Source of the DNA: Voacanga thouarsii
Lineage: Eukaryota > Streptophyta > Magnoliopsida > Gentianales > Apocynaceae
Direction of reading: 5' to 3'
Assembly (NCBI GenBank): GCA_026120185.1
Contig: JANUWF010001188.1
Location: 3,072,001-3,136,000 of the forward strand
Length of the DNA stretch: 64,000 nt
The notes beneath the pieces are model-generated. The model saw only the letters and a program-made list of their open reading frames with translations. It was not told where the DNA came from and did no database searches. Every line of letters starts with the position of its first letter. Within the stretch, counting starts at the first letter, position 1. Below, piece by piece: positions 11,698 to 23,666 of this stretch. The position numbers were made by a program, and so were the translations under genes.

Positions 11698-11781
11698 AGA
11701 AATTAACCATTAATGAATAAAACATTTATTAATTTTCACAATAAGGTAATACAAAGGCCATTTTGGGCATACATTCCAACA

Positions 11782-11796
11782 ATCTCCCATTTGCAC
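11782..11796 (-). other. Polypurine tract of the copia element
   Basis: Minus strand GTGCAAATGGGAGAT followed directly by the LTR start TGTTGGAATG. AATGGGAGAT next to TGTTGG is a very common Ty1/copia junction in plants and fixes the inner edge of the 3' LTR. Confidence 0.85.
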
Positions 11797-12533
11797 TAAA
11801 TAGATTATGATAGTACATATGTGCCTACCCCTATGACATCCAAGTGTCTTCGAAACACCTTCTCTATCAAAGGTTTGGTAAATAGGCCCTGTAGATTATT
11901 ATAGAGGAAATCTGGTCAACCACTATATCCTGTTTCTGGATGAACTCTTGGATCAAGTGATACTTCCTTTCAATATGCTTGCCCTTCCAGTAGTTATTAG
12001 CTCCTCACATTGTGGCACAGCTCTAGTATTGACACAATATATAGTAATAGGCTATCCATTTGTAGCATAACTCCAAGTTCTGTGAGGAACTTCCAAAGCC
12101 AAACCGTTTCTTTAGAAGCTTCTGAAGCTGCCACATACTCAGCTTTCATGGTAGAATTAGCAATACAATATTACTTAACACTCCTCCGTGAAATAGCCCT
12201 TTCCAGACAAAGTGAAAATATATCCACTAGTAGATTTTCTTTCATCTTTATTTGCCTAGAAATCTGGGTCTGTGTAACCGGTAGGAACTAAGTCATTAGC
12301 CCTCTAAATAAACATATAATCTCTCATATCCTTTAGGTACTTAAAAATATACTTTACAGCTTGTCAATGTTCTTCCCTTGTATTTGACTGATACCTGCTA
12401 ACCATGTCTACTACAAAGTAAATATCTGGCCTTGTGCAAAGTATAACATACATGAACCTTCCCACTGTTGAGGCATCAAAATCTTGCCCATCTTTTCCCT
12501 TTCTTCCTGTGTTTTAGGACACTATTTGGAAGA
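11797..12533 (-). pseudogene. Copia pol: end of RT and RNase H
   Basis: Minus-strand translation gives copia motifs in several frames. CTRPDIY-like and SRYQSNTREEH precede IFKYLKDMRDYM (end of RT). Then come GYTDPDF, RKSTSGYIFTLSGKGYF, EYVAASEASKETVWLWKFLTELGV and LFTKPLIEKVF (RNase H). Stops and frame changes are frequent, so this is a dead gene. The gypsy solo LTR splits it from the rest of the RT (resuming at 16885). RT-RNase H at the end of pol confirms Ty1/copia domain order. It belongs to the same element as the fragments at 16885-20109. Confidence 0.85.
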
Positions 12534-15500
12534 TAAGGTGTGAAACCCCGGTCAAAACCAACCTTAGAGTAAGGGGGTTGGGATGCATATCATATTTTAT
12601 TTCATGGTTAAATATATTTTCATATGATTTTTATGTGTTTTGGATTCGGGTTTTATTATCTTGAAGTCTTGTTGGTGAGTATCGTGTGAGAGGAGCAAGA
12701 TGGTAATTTTTGCCCGAGGTGAAAATAGGGAGATAGCCTGTGGATTGAATAGAAGATAATTTTCTAGTGAAAATATCAACAAGAGTTGTTGTGGTGTAGT
12801 GGTTAGAGCTTTGGAATTAATTCTTGAGGTCTTAGGTTCAAATTCCATCATAGAAGCTTTAGCTAGATTAAATTTTATTTTTGCTTAGTGGAGGAAATTT
12901 CGGTCTTAGGAGCTTAGAGTAAGGTAGGGATGATGTCCTAAGAGAGACATGCTAGGAGTATTCTCATTCCACTCTTTTGCCCTACTCGAATTTCCTAAAG
13001 GGAATTCTTGTTCCCTTAATCTTTGGTTTTCCTTAGGTTTCAACTTCTTAGTTTGATCAAGATGTTCTATCCATTTTCTTTCCAGAAATTTCAGTAAAAT
13101 GATGTGATCTTGTGGGATCAAAATGCCCTAGTAAAAGGCTTCTCATGGTCTAAAAAATGTGGAAGAATGGTGGGAAATTCTAAGGGGAAAAATCTCTCTA
13201 GTAAGCTTGCTGAAATTTCACTCTAGACTAGTTCATCTTCCTTCACGGCATGAGCTGAAATTTTCCAGCTTGTTGTACCTTCAAAATGTCGAATTTTTTA
13301 GCTAACATTCCCTCCCAAATGCTACCAGAAAAATGATCTTTAGGATCAGTTTGAAACCTGAAAATTCTTGACCAATTTCGGACTGCTCAAAGCTGGAGCA
13401 AAACAAGAAAAAATTCCTATACGAAAAACAGTTTTGAGAGTCCAAAACCAAGCTGTTTTCTTCCAGATCTTGTTCAGTACCTTAGCCATGGTTTTCCTTC
13501 ATGAAGAAGGCTGGAAACTAGCCTTGAATACCCATGAAATTCCCTTCAAAACTCAGTGCAAATTGGCTGGAAGTGGCAGCCGAAAATCTGCCCAGAAAAA
13601 TTCCTATTCAGCGAAATGCTGGGCAGTCCAAATTTCCAGCTTTGTTTCCTATTTTTCTTCTGGCCGAAACACCAACCTTAATCTGTCAAAACCTTCCTTA
13701 AACCTCCATTAACAGAGCTCCATTGTTTCCTTCAAGCTTCTGCACGAAATTCAGCAATGGCTGTCCGAAAATCTCTCCAACAAATCCCTGCAATTTAGCT
13801 TGATTGGTTCCAAAATTCCAGCCATCCTTGTTTAGCAACCTTCCATAATATCTTACTCAAATGACCAGACATCTTCTTCATCATTGTGCACCTTAGTTTC
13901 AGCCACCATAAGCCACCTTAAATCAGCTTTAATTCCTCAGAAAAGCTGCTCAACCAGTCGGCCATAGGAGACCTTTAAAGCTCTCCAAATTATCAAGATA
14001 TCCTAGAATATTTAGTTTCCAAATTCACTTCCTAAAAATATTCTCCAAGGATTGTGACAACTAACCCTTCCTTTTCTCTCCCAAATCAGAGAAACAACTC
14101 CCTAAACCCTACAGAAATTCGGCCAGCCCTATCCCTCACAAAAATTCGGCAGCTGCACAAGAACCACCTCTCGAAATCTCTCAATCTCCAAGAACACACA
14201 CACTACACCAAGAACACATACCTCTTCCCTACACTTAATACCCCTCCAAACCATCTCAAATCCTCTCAAAAACTTCCAGATTTGACCTATTCACTGCTGT
14301 GAGTCCATCAACACCATTATTAACATCAAACTCCTCAAATCATCTTGCTACTTCGGATCAAAAGCAGAAATTTCTGTGAAGGACAAGAACATCTTCAAGG
14401 TAAATTTACTCTATCAACTTCATCTTCTCCAAACATGATCTCTAGTGAGAACCTATGTGAATAAACATACTAATGATCTCTTCTTCTTCTCTCTCTCTCT
14501 CTCTCACGGCCGAAACTCCTCTCCCTTGGCCGGATGACTTCTTCTCCATAATCATGCTCTCGCCATCTCCTTTGGACAAAGTTAGACACCTAGGAGTTGA
14601 AATCTACTCTAAACTCCTTCAAGGTGTTCATCAACCAAGTAAGCACCATCAATCCTTCTTTTAAACTCTAGAAGCATGTCTCTAGGGCGATAATGATAAT
14701 AGGTGGATGGTGATAGGATTTGAGTATATATATATATATATATATATTGTTGAGATTGAAGTATGAATATATGTATGATTGTCAAGGAGATGGGATTTAT
14801 GCATGTAAGGATTGTCTTGGATGATTATATAATGATTTGAGGTTGATGCATGTCATAAGTAGTATATGTGATGAAGTATGCTAGAGATTATGTCACCTTT
14901 GGTGAATAGGGTTTATATTCATGATGGATTAATATTGAAGCCATGATCATATTTATGCTAGTAGGGGTTAGATCATGTGTTGATAAATTGAGATCTATGC
15001 TTGTATGCATGATTTGGATGATTTGATGAATTAAAGGATTGTGTATGTATTGATTGTGGTTAGCCATAGGAATTTGATCATGATCTAGTTGTCCCCAAAC
15101 AAATTTTTACTTCATGAATTAAACATTCAATAAAATAATTTCTCTTAGTATTTTCGGGGAAAAAAAAAAACCCCTAGGAAGGGTAGATTTAGATTGTCAT
15201 ATATATAAAGGATATTTTAGTCAAAAAAATAATGATTTTTGCTAGAAAAATAATATATATATATATATGTATATATTACTTAATATAATGAGATCAATTA
15301 AAGCCTTTATGAAAATAATTACAATTAGTAGAATATATATTACTAAAAATTTAACTATTATCTTCTAATCAAAACTCCTTAAGAATTTATTTAATATTGT
15401 TCAAGTGAGACTCATTAAATTTATTTTCAACTAATTTTAGCTGCCAATTATTTTCTAACAACTAAATTATTAATAAATCAATATTTTATTTAATACTACC

Positions 15501-16884
15501 TAGAACTCTTGATAAAATAAACTCTAAATTTTTCCTAACAAGATTTAAGCTTTCAACTTATTAAATTTATTTCCCAAACCATTAATTATTTTAAATAATT
15601 GTGCTAGGCTCGACTCTTAAACATATCTACTTATTGTTTAACCTTAAAGCTTGGGACACTAGGATCATGGTAGTAGTAAGTTGAGTCGATTTAAAATTAA
15701 GGAAGTAGTTTATGGCTTGAAATTGATTGTGATTTGTATTTGCCCATGTGGGGTTAGGTCTACCGTTGGAGACTTTGTTATTGTGAGCAAGAATCAGGTA
15801 AGCTCCTGCATAAAACCTGTTTGATGCAAAATGTTTATTATGGTAAGCCAAGTGTAGAGTGCATGGACACTCATTTATGTAAAGACAATTGAGGGTTAAA
15901 TCCTTTTTTATTTAAAATATTTGAATTATTTAAAAGCCAATGAGCAGATTTACTCAAACTCAAACTCTTTCTAAAACTGATTTTGTTAAAGACTTTGGAA
16001 AACCCATAAATTGCCATTTTCATGTGGAACAGTGTTTTGTTCATTTTATCCCAAGTGAGAAACGTCGTTGAGTACTCAATAAGGGTGGACTACTAGGACT
16101 AGTCTTTGAAGGATTAGGGTAAGTCTCTCAGTTGGTGGCCACCTCTGAGGGGTGAGTCCTTCCCGGATAAGATGTCAGTCCAGTAAGTCGTGCCAGTCCG
16201 AGCTAGCAGTTTGTTTTCAGTCAAGTGACTGTAGTTTGCCGGAATGGACATCCGGTTGTTGTTTGGGTATAGAGAAGAAGGAGTATATTGCCCAGTAGGC
16301 CGATCACCTACTTTTGTCAGTCTGCACAAAGTGTCGGCATTCTGACCGGTTATGGGGCCCAACATGTGGTAACCCATATCCCTTTCTTTCGAGTGGTTGA
16401 TTTTATTACTTATGTATGGCTGGAAAAGCCAAAACGCTACTCTTGTTTTTTACTAATGTTATTGCTTGCCAATATTTCTCTTATAAAGGTTTCACACTTT
16501 GCATCCATAAACTGTTTTCACTAAACACCCGAAACACACACGGACTTACTGAGATTTCTGTCTCACCACCATTTTATCATGATTTCAAGTCCATCCTGCT
16601 GTGGCCATGAGTAGCTATATATTGTCTGCTTTGGAAGAATTTTCTGAGGATTTATTTTGTGTAATGTTGGGAGAGCTGAGAGCGGATGAATTTTTATTAT
16701 GAATTTGTTTTGAGTATTCTTGGATTTATTATTATTTCTTTTGGGTTGTAATAAATTTTAAGTTGAAGTATCATTTTATTTCCGCTATTATATTTGTGTG
16801 TCCTAGTTATAAAGACCCCTTGTCCTTTGGACGGGGCGACATCCCTGGCCCTGGCGGGCCTAGGTAGCGGGGTGTTACATAAGG
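12534..16884 (+). mobile_element. Solo LTR of the gypsy chromovirus family with TSD
   Basis: The LTR proper is 12539-16879 (4341 bp), TGTGAAACCCC...GGTGTTACA, flanked by the 5 bp TSD TAAGG at 12534-12538 and 16880-16884. There is no internal sequence, so it arose by LTR-LTR recombination after insertion into copia pol. It is the same family as 3529-7867 but in the opposite orientation, giving a 4.3 kb inverted pair 4.7 kb apart. Short frames within it (13368-13712, 14054-14302, 14473-14664) have no recognisable domain and sit in LTR noncoding DNA. An AT microsatellite is at 14725-14748. Confidence 0.92.
12785..12856 (+). other. tRNA-like segment inside the gypsy solo LTR
   Basis: Counterpart of 7550-7621: A-box-like TGGTGTAGTGG, then TTAGAGC, then B-box-like AGGTTCAAATTCC after tRNA-like spacing. 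Its 5' part (GTTGTTGTGGTGTAGTGGTT) is close to the beginning of plant tRNA-Asp. The stems are incomplete. Retention in two diverged LTR copies suggests it was part of the family's LTR, perhaps from a captured SINE or tRNA pseudogene. Confidence 0.5.
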
Positions 16885-17850
16885 TCAATCTGTGTCTAAA
16901 GGGTATGATTGCCCTTTTACACTAATCCATGCTAAACCTGACCAATATCTTATTAATATATGTAGATTACGATAATCCTAACATTATTTGCTTCCTATCT
17001 CTAAGAAGTTTTATTCCAAGAATATAGCTAGCTTTTCCTATATTTTTCATGCTAAATTGACTTGATATCCCTACATTATTCGTAATGAGTAAAGTGTCAT
17101 CTACATAAAGTACTATAAAAGACACGTTGTTGCCGTCTGCCTTCCTATACACGCATAGTTCATCCACGTTTTGTATGAAACTAGAAGACTTTATAGTCTC
17201 ATCAAAATGTATGTTCCATGCTCAGGATGTTTGCTTAAGTCCATAAATAAACTTCTTAAGCTTACAAACCATATGCCCTTGGCCTTTTGCAATAAAGCGT
17301 TCAGGTTGGGTCATATAGATGTCTTTGCTAAGATAGCTATTAAGAAAAGCCACTTAACATCCATTTGCTATATCTTGTAGTCATGCGAGGGCTAAAAGAA
17401 TACGTATAGATTTAAGCATGGCAATAAGTGAAAAGGTATCCTCATAATCGATTCCTTCTTTCTGAGTATAACCTTTTTGCAACCAACTTTGCTTGAAAGG
17501 TTTCCAACTTTTTATCCGCACCTCTCTTTCTCTTGTATACCCACTTGCATCCTATAGGTTTAATCCCTTTAGGTGCAGTGATAAGATCCCATACTTAATT
17601 GAGATACATGAACTCAATCTTAACATCTATTGCTACTTGCCATTTATCTGCAACAACATTAGCAATGGCCTCATCGTATCTAGTAGGATCTTGTTCCTGA
17701 TGGTCGGAGACTACCTCAAAGGCTTCTCCAATCCAACTTTTAGGCACCTTGGGAATTTCCCACTACGGTGTAGTTCATTTTGTATAGGAACATCTGGTTA
17801 TGCCTCTTTAGGCTCCTCAATTGGGGTACTTGAAGTTGAAGCATCAATCA
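16885..17850 (-). pseudogene. Copia pol: reverse transcriptase
   Basis: From high to low coordinates the minus strand shows the N-terminal RT motif APKGIKPIGCKWVYKRKRG, fragments of the palm (KLKKFIYGLKQTS), then FIVLYVDDTLLITNN with the catalytic YVDD and YILGIKLLRDRK. The longest intact piece is 16967-17167 (66 residues). Several frames are used and stops interrupt. RT would copy element RNA into DNA in virus-like particles. The gypsy solo LTR interrupts the gene just downstream of YINKILVRFSM. YVDD marks a Ty1/copia RT. Confidence 0.9.
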
Positions 17851-18700
17851 ACTTCTCTTCCAATTCCACCTTACTCGAAACCTTAGTGTACACACTTTGT
17901 TCATCCTCCAACTATTTAGCATAAGTACTAATAAATACCTTTTGCTCTTAAGGATGATAAAAGTATCCCCCTTTGTTCCTTTTGGATACCCTACGAAGTA
18001 GCACATTTCTAATCTTGGGTCTAGCTTACTTCCTTTACTTAGAACATATGCTGGATAACCCCATACTTTGAAATGATTCATACTAGACTGTCATCCAGTC
18101 CACATCTTATAGAGTGTCATAGGTATTAACTTGGACAGTACCAAATTCAGAATATATACTACCATTTCCAAAGCATATCCCCAAAAGGAAATAGGAAGAA
18201 TTGTATGACTCATACTTTTGACCATTTCTATCAATGTTTTCTTTCTTTCTTTAGCTATTCCAATCTGTTGGGGAGTCCCAAGTGCAGTTAGCTGAGATAC
18301 TATACCCTGATGTGCTAAGTAGTCTTTAAATTCACGAAGGAGATACTATTCACCACGATCCGATCTTATCTTTTTTATTCGTTTACCTGCTTGATGCTTC
18401 ACCTTAGTTTTAAACTCCTTAAATTTATCAAAGAAGTCAGACTTGCATCTCATCAATTTAACATAACTAAAACGTGTGTGATCATCTATGAATATGATGA
18501 AGTATTCATAACTTTGTCTAACAGGTAAAGACATAGAACCACAAACATTCGTATAAACTAACTCTAACATTTCTTTTGTCCTTTCCACCTTTTGAGTAAA
18601 TGACCTTTTGGTTATTTGCCCATAAGACAAGATTCACACTTAAGCCATTCTTCCAATTTCAATGAGTCTAAAAGTCCATTTTAGATTAATCTCTGAATCC
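17851..18700 (-). pseudogene. Copia pol: integrase
   Basis: The core opens with a GAG-pre-integrase remnant (GQITKRSFTQK), then VYTNVCGSMS and FIIFIDDHTRFSYVKLM (first catalytic Asp in FIDDHTR), and KIRSDRGE with the second Asp (longest piece 18346-18630). The Glu motif is readable near 18260 as IAKERKKTLIEMVKSM. The C-terminal part (18081-17848) reads FKVWGYPAYV and DPRLEMCYFVGYPKGTKG, a standard copia integrase tail. All three catalytic residues can be traced, but stops and frameshifts separate them. Confidence 0.88.
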
Positions 18701-19302
18701 GATTAGGATTTACATATCCTAATCTCAAGTGTTGTAAATAAGAGTTACTTGATATGGTCTTTCTCTTCTTATTATTAGGTACTGTCTAAATATTATTTAT
18801 TTGAAAATTAACAGGATTAATATAAAAAAGATTCCCATACATGTTTTCAGAACAAATAATATTTCCATTTTTACTTATTGAAATACCAGAATGGAAAGAA
18901 ATATAATATCCTTGATTAATCAATCTTGAAACTAAAATCAAATTCTGTTTAAAACTAGAAACATATAAAATATCTTTAAAACTAAAATTCTATTACATTC
19001 AAATAAAATCTCCAAGTCTCCCACTATTTCGGCCTACACTTATACTCCGTTGTCCACTCTTAGTCCATGCGCTAATTTACTGAGTCACCTTATCCTGTTG
19101 AACCCCTGTAAGGAGTTACAATATGGTTAGTAGGTCCGGAATCAAGAATCCATGTAGATGATAACCCAACCAATAATATAGACTCTAAGTATAGAGTAAT
19201 ACCTGAAGGAGTTACAATATGGTCAGTAGGTCCGGAATCAAGAATCCAAGTAAATGATAACCCAACCAATAATATAGACTCTAAGTATAGAGTAATACCT
19301 GA
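18701..19302 (-). pseudogene. Copia pol: protease with duplicated active site
   Basis: The aspartic protease is recognised by TWILDSGPT, where DSG is the catalytic triplet, and by the downstream remnant LISVS-like and GVSISKNGNIICSE segments near 18800-18960. The active-site segment is present twice in frame: 32 residues repeated, TWILDSGPTDH then TWILDSGPTNH, encoded by two 96 bp copies (19111-19206, 19207-19302). The usual residue after DSG is Ala; both copies have Pro, so the Pro arose before the duplication. Downstream frames contain stops. Confidence 0.85.
19111..19302 (-). repeat. Two 96 bp in-frame tandem copies in protease
   Basis: The string AGGAGTTACAATATGG starts at 19111 and 19207, and the remainder of both 96-base units differs at only a few positions. 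The unit is a multiple of three and covers the DSG site. Confidence 0.95.
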
Positions 19303-20109
19303 AGAGGAGTTGGCCAAATAGTCCAGACAGTTCTTCTTAAAGTGTCCTTTCTTGCTACACTTGAAGCATTCGCCCTTAGGCTTATCACTGGGCTTGGACG
19401 GACCGAGCTTGGATCCCTTTAGCTGGGCCCCTACATTGGTCTGGGTCTTCTTATTCTTAAACTTCTTGGGCTTAAGTCCAGTCCTAAAAGATGAACTAAA
19501 ATGAGCAACCAAAATCTTTGACCCAGGCTTCATAATTTTCTTAGTAGCTTGCAATTCTTTCATCAACTCAGTTAAAGACATATTCAACTTGTTTATGTTA
19601 TAGTTTAACTTGAATTGAGAATATAAATTTGGTAAAGACTCAAGAACCATGTCAATTTGGCTCTCAACATTGATTATTGCCCCTAAGACCTCGGTCTCCT
19701 TGAAGTAAGTAATCATCTTGAGCATATGCTCGTGAACTGATGTCCCCTCAATCATCCTAATATTCATGATTGCTCTAAGAGCTTCCTATCTTACGAGCCG
19801 GCACTTGTCAGCAAACATGGTGCGCAACGAACATCAATGTCATATGCAGTAGGTATGTTTTCATGCTTATACTAGATAACATTGGACATGGAAGTCAATA
19901 TATAGTAGTAAGCCATTTTATCAGCTTTCCTCCACACCTTCTCAGCCGCACGATCTACATCCGTGGAATCCTCCCCAATTTCAGGACAGGGGTCAGTTAG
20001 AACATACTGTTGATTGGACTATGCACGGATTCCTTTTCCAATCCACATAGTTAGGTCCAGTTAACTTATTCTCCTTAAGAATAATGGACAAATGACTGAA
20101 ACTAGACAT
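19303..20109 (-). pseudogene. Copia gag
   Basis: The likely start is ATG at 20109, giving MSSFSHLSIILKENKLTG then NYVDWKRN, the typical copia gag opening, but a stop follows within about 40 codons. The long open part (19767-19303) has LKMITYFKETEVLG, ESQIDMVLESLPNLYSQFKLNYN and the zinc knuckle CFKCSKKGHFKKNC (CX2CX4HX4C). Gag forms the particle that packages element RNA. A protease frame follows directly, as is normal in copia polyproteins. Broken by stops and frameshifts in the N-terminal half. Confidence 0.9.
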
Positions 20110-21491
20110 TTCTGTTCATTGGGAAAAAAAACTTCATTCAGAAAAAATTTTGTTTTGGAAAAAAAAAACATTTAAAAATGCACATTTAAAACAACTTATT
20201 ATTTCCATGATATGGTTAACCTATTAAAACCATTATTAAAAAATATGAAAATTTTGACTTTCAAAAAAATTGATAGAGCTTCGTAGAAAGGTTAACAATT
20301 TTCTAAGTTAAATGTATAACCATCACAAATTAAACTTCCTTAATAGGTAATGATCCATAAATAGTTCCATCGATAGGATGTTCACTACTCTTACCACCTA
20401 CGGATAATCCAATATTAATGCCTCCGACGATAGGCTGATCGACACTAACACTTATCCTAGGTTTTAATTATAATTCCTTCGTTAATTCTAGATTCTTATA
20501 GAAATTCATCCTATAGGGGGTCATGCTCAGAATGACGTAAAAAAATCTACAATCTCTTACCGGAATCGTGATAGAAGCAGTAGAGCCGTTGGAACCCCTC
20601 CCCCGCTTAATCTTTTGAAAAAAATAGGTTTTTAGAGAAAACGTTTCTTTAAAATCAATTGGTTTTTATTAACTTTAGTGAAAACCTAAAAATTTAACCA
20701 TTATTATCTATGTCAAGGATAATACCCTTTAAGAGAATAAACCATGAATTTTTATTTCACTACTTAAATTAAAATCATTTTCCAGGAACTAACTTTAAAA
20801 TACTTAAATTCAAAATTATTCTCCATGTCAAGGATAAAACCTTTTGGAAGAATAAAACAAGAATTTATTTTAAATTACTTAGCTCCATTTTAAAATATTT
20901 TCTTTAATTGTTTTATCTACAGAAAAAATTAATTTGTCAAAATTTTTTGTGTATTTGATCACAAAATTAAATAAAATAAATATGCTTCAAAAATAAACTT
21001 TTACACGCTATTTCTAACCTTTAATTCTTACGTGACCAAATAATGAATTAAACATCATAATAATAAAATTAAAATAATCTTGTTTAATCCTAAGTGGTTC
21101 CACCTTTACTAACCATTTTCATGTAAAATTATTTAATTCCATAAATAAATCATTGCAAGAAAATAACCTCGTGTGATATGGGCCCCAAAAGAAAAAGAAA
21201 TTATAAGAAAAATAAAATAGGAAAAACTCTAGAAAAACACAAAAATGGAATAACTAGACTGCACACTTGAACCCTGCACAAAAACTGGTCCACCCAGATC
21301 ACAAGCCATCTATGGCTTCATTTAATCCAATTGCGACTTTAGGAGACTTGAAGACTAAAAGCCAGCCACAGGTACTATGAAGTCGTGCATGGCTTCCAGG
21401 AACAAAAAGGAAAGAGCTAGCCAAGGCTGTATATGAACCCTGCAAGGCTCCTATGAGGATCCTTCCTCAAGACTGCCATGGATGCAGCTGG
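20110..21491 (-). other. Copia leader (untranslated), left part
   Basis: Between the gag start and the inserted array lies 1.4 kb of AT-rich DNA without coding potential. Its continuation across the insertion is 33248-33614, which ends at the primer-binding site. Together they form a leader of about 1.75 kb, long for a copia element, so a further old insertion inside it is possible. No LTR edge is visible in it. Confidence 0.55.
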
Positions 21492-21496
21492 CCGCG

Positions 21497-23015
21497 TGAT
21501 AGGGGCTAAAATCAGCATTATTTTACTAGTTATTTAAGGTTGTTTTGTGATACAGTTGTTGTAATAACTAAGCATATTTCTGTCTAGTTGACATTCTACT
21601 TGTAAAAAGTGTATTTGGAAATTTTGTGCATATTTGAGTAAAAATGGAGTAAAAAGTGAACAATTCTAGAACAGACCTGGTGCTAGGCGCAGCTAAGGGA
21701 CCGGCGTGGGGTCCATTCTAGTCAAGCAACGGAAATAGAGCAAATTTCAAGAAGAATCCAGAACAGGCCCGGCGCTCGGCTCAGCCAATGGACCAGGAGC
21801 CGGGTCTATTCTGGTTAACCAGCAAAAATCAAGAGAATAGAACAGACCTGGCACTAGGTGGGCTGACTATACCCGGTTCCAGGTACACTCTAGAAAGCAA
21901 AAATCCTGTGCACGAATTAGGTATTTTCCAAAGGATTTTAGTATTTTCTGAATTCTACTCGGACTAGACTTCTCAAGCAACGAATTTTGGCATCAAGGAG
22001 GCTTCTAAATATAAGAAAAACATAAGAGAAATGTGTGATTTGAAGGATCTAAGCTAGCTACTAAATCACCACTTAAAGGAATATTGTTCAAATGAGGTTT
22101 TCAAGAGAAGAAGAATGGCTTATCTATGAGTTTTATCTTTTATCCTTTATTTACTTTTCTAGAACAATGATGTGCTTAATATTTTTTATTGTAATTGAAT
22201 ATTATTTTGGAGATTATGATTTTGAGTTAATTGAAAATTTTGATTAATCTATTGTTATCTTTGGTGTTTGATTATTTGTTATCATTGGTTATTGATGCGA
22301 GTTCTTTTAATTGACTTAGATAAAACAATATTAGGAGTTTCGTTGCATTGATTTTATAATTGTCAAATCTTAATGGACTTGAACGATGAAGTTAAGATTA
22401 TAGGACTAAGTGATCACAGATTAAGTTGATTTCACCTTGACAAAGGGTCATTAGCTAATTTCATGTTTTTAAGGAATTGAAATTCATGTATATTTTGGTT
22501 GGAATAGCTTAATTGACAAATCTGCTAATTGAATCAAAATATAGTGATGAGCTTAATTCATGTTTTGCTTATGTTAGCTTGATTGACAAATCTATTAATA
22601 TGAATCAAAATATAGTGATTCTATGGATTGACAAACGAAGTGATATTTATCTTTATATTCCTTTATGATGCCAAGACAACAATTGATTGTGATGAATGCT
22701 AAGTAATTCAATAGTGTATTTTCAAGATAATTGTCTAATTACATGAAATTCCATCATTGAAGTTATATTTATTTTTTTCTTTATTTATTTTCCTTTTTAG
22801 ACTCTTCTTATTTTATTGCCAAAACAATAAAGATTTGGGTAAAGTAAGGTATGAGCCAAAGTTCTCGTGAATTCGATACTTGCTATTCCATATGTTATAT
22901 GATGGGTATACTTGCCCGTATGTGTGGTTTTAGTGGTTGGCATTTTAATTAAAGCTTGATTGATTATGGAATTTGTCGGTAATTTTTCCTACATTAAAAA
23001 AAAAAAACACATTGA
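21497..23015 (+). mobile_element. 5' LTR of array (copy A)
   Basis: Starts TGATAGGGGCTAAAATCAGC and ends ACACATTGA (decayed from CGCATCA). It holds three partial copies of the GGCGCC-centred motif at about 21670-21900 and the family's conserved end (ATTCGATACTTGCTATTCC, GATGGGTATACTTGCCCGTA) at 22870-22920. The neighbours are copia leader on the left and the primer site on the right. Confidence 0.9.
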
Positions 23016-23020
23016 GTTTT

Positions 23021-23037
23021 TGGTGCCACTACCGGGG
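23021..23037 (+). other. Primer-binding site, copy A (tRNA-Asp type)
   Basis: TGGTGCCACTACCGGGG lies 5 bases after the LTR. It matches, with a few changes, TGGCGCCGTTGCCGGGG, the complement of the 3' end of plant tRNA-Asp. Confidence 0.8.
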
Positions 23038-23237
23038 ATGGGCACTATTGGAACTACTCAAATCTTATTGATTTAGCCTTTGTTGTATTTGTATATATTA
23101 GTAACTTTGGTGTGTAAGTAGTTTTTGAATATTTCTAATTTGTGTGTTTTTCATTTCTTTATTTTTCTGTTATTTTTGTTTGTTTTTATTTTCAATTTGA
23201 TTTTTATTTTTCTTTGAGTGCAGATTCAAACATCATC

Positions 23238-23545
23238 ATGGACAATTATTCATGGGTACAATGTTAAAGGAAATATAATGATGATACATTGCCAAGATTG
23301 CAAGCTCGGATTAACGCTTTTTGTGAGACGTCACTTGAAGCTTCAATCAAAAACCTTTGTTGCCAACACAAACATGTCTATTAGGGGGTACGAAGAATCT
23401 TCTCAACGAATGAGTCATCACAAAACACAACTATCTAAGTTGATTGAGGATGCCATAAAGTCCCATACAATGAACAAGAGGACTCCCAAATAAAAGAGAG
23501 AGGATCCGAGGGACAATCGTGCGATGTGGCAAGAGAGGTATTTGA
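23238..23545 (+). pseudogene. gag-like N-terminal remnant, copy A
   Basis: ATG at 23238 opens with MDNYSW; after a frameshift the reading continues as LARLQ, F(C)ETSLEASIK, TNMSI, YEESSQRMSHHKTQLSKLIEDAIK and an acidic tail up to about 23545. The same short protein can be read from copies B (29365) and C (60412). Position just after the primer site suggests a gag start. No capsid fold or zinc knuckle is present. Confidence 0.5.
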
Positions 23546-23666
23546 TTCTACTCTATGTGCTAATAATTCTAATTTCTCTTTGTCACATGATTTCTTACGT
23601 TCCTCTCACCTCTTGGAGAACAATGGTCCCAATGATGATGTGTTAAGTTTATCTCACCTTTAGGAG

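Larger units (their letters stand above)
10364..11781 (-). mobile_element. 3' LTR of the copia element, truncated
   Basis: On the minus strand it starts TGTTGGAATGTATGCCC at 11781, directly after a polypurine tract, and aligns along its length with 34064-35544. Compared with that 1916 bp copy it lacks about 435 bases of its 3' part (U5 side), cut off at the gypsy joint near 10364. It is the 3' LTR because pol sequence lies just beyond 11781. Internal features include an 84 bp tandem repeat (10581-10748) and an AT microsatellite. Confidence 0.85.

Noticed and set aside
13368..14664. Plus-strand frames of 63-114 codons within the solo gypsy LTR
   Set aside because: No domain, located in LTR noncoding DNA, and not preserved in the inverted sister LTR.
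3529..16879. A single giant DNA transposon with 4.3 kb terminal inverted repeats
   Set aside because: The right copy has its own perfect TSD (TAAGG) on both sides, and the left copy has a polypurine tract and gypsy pol next to it, so they are two independent LTR insertions.
17493..17924. 143-codon plus-strand frame
   Set aside because: Lies antisense to the copia RT and integrase tail, whose motifs are readable on the minus strand.
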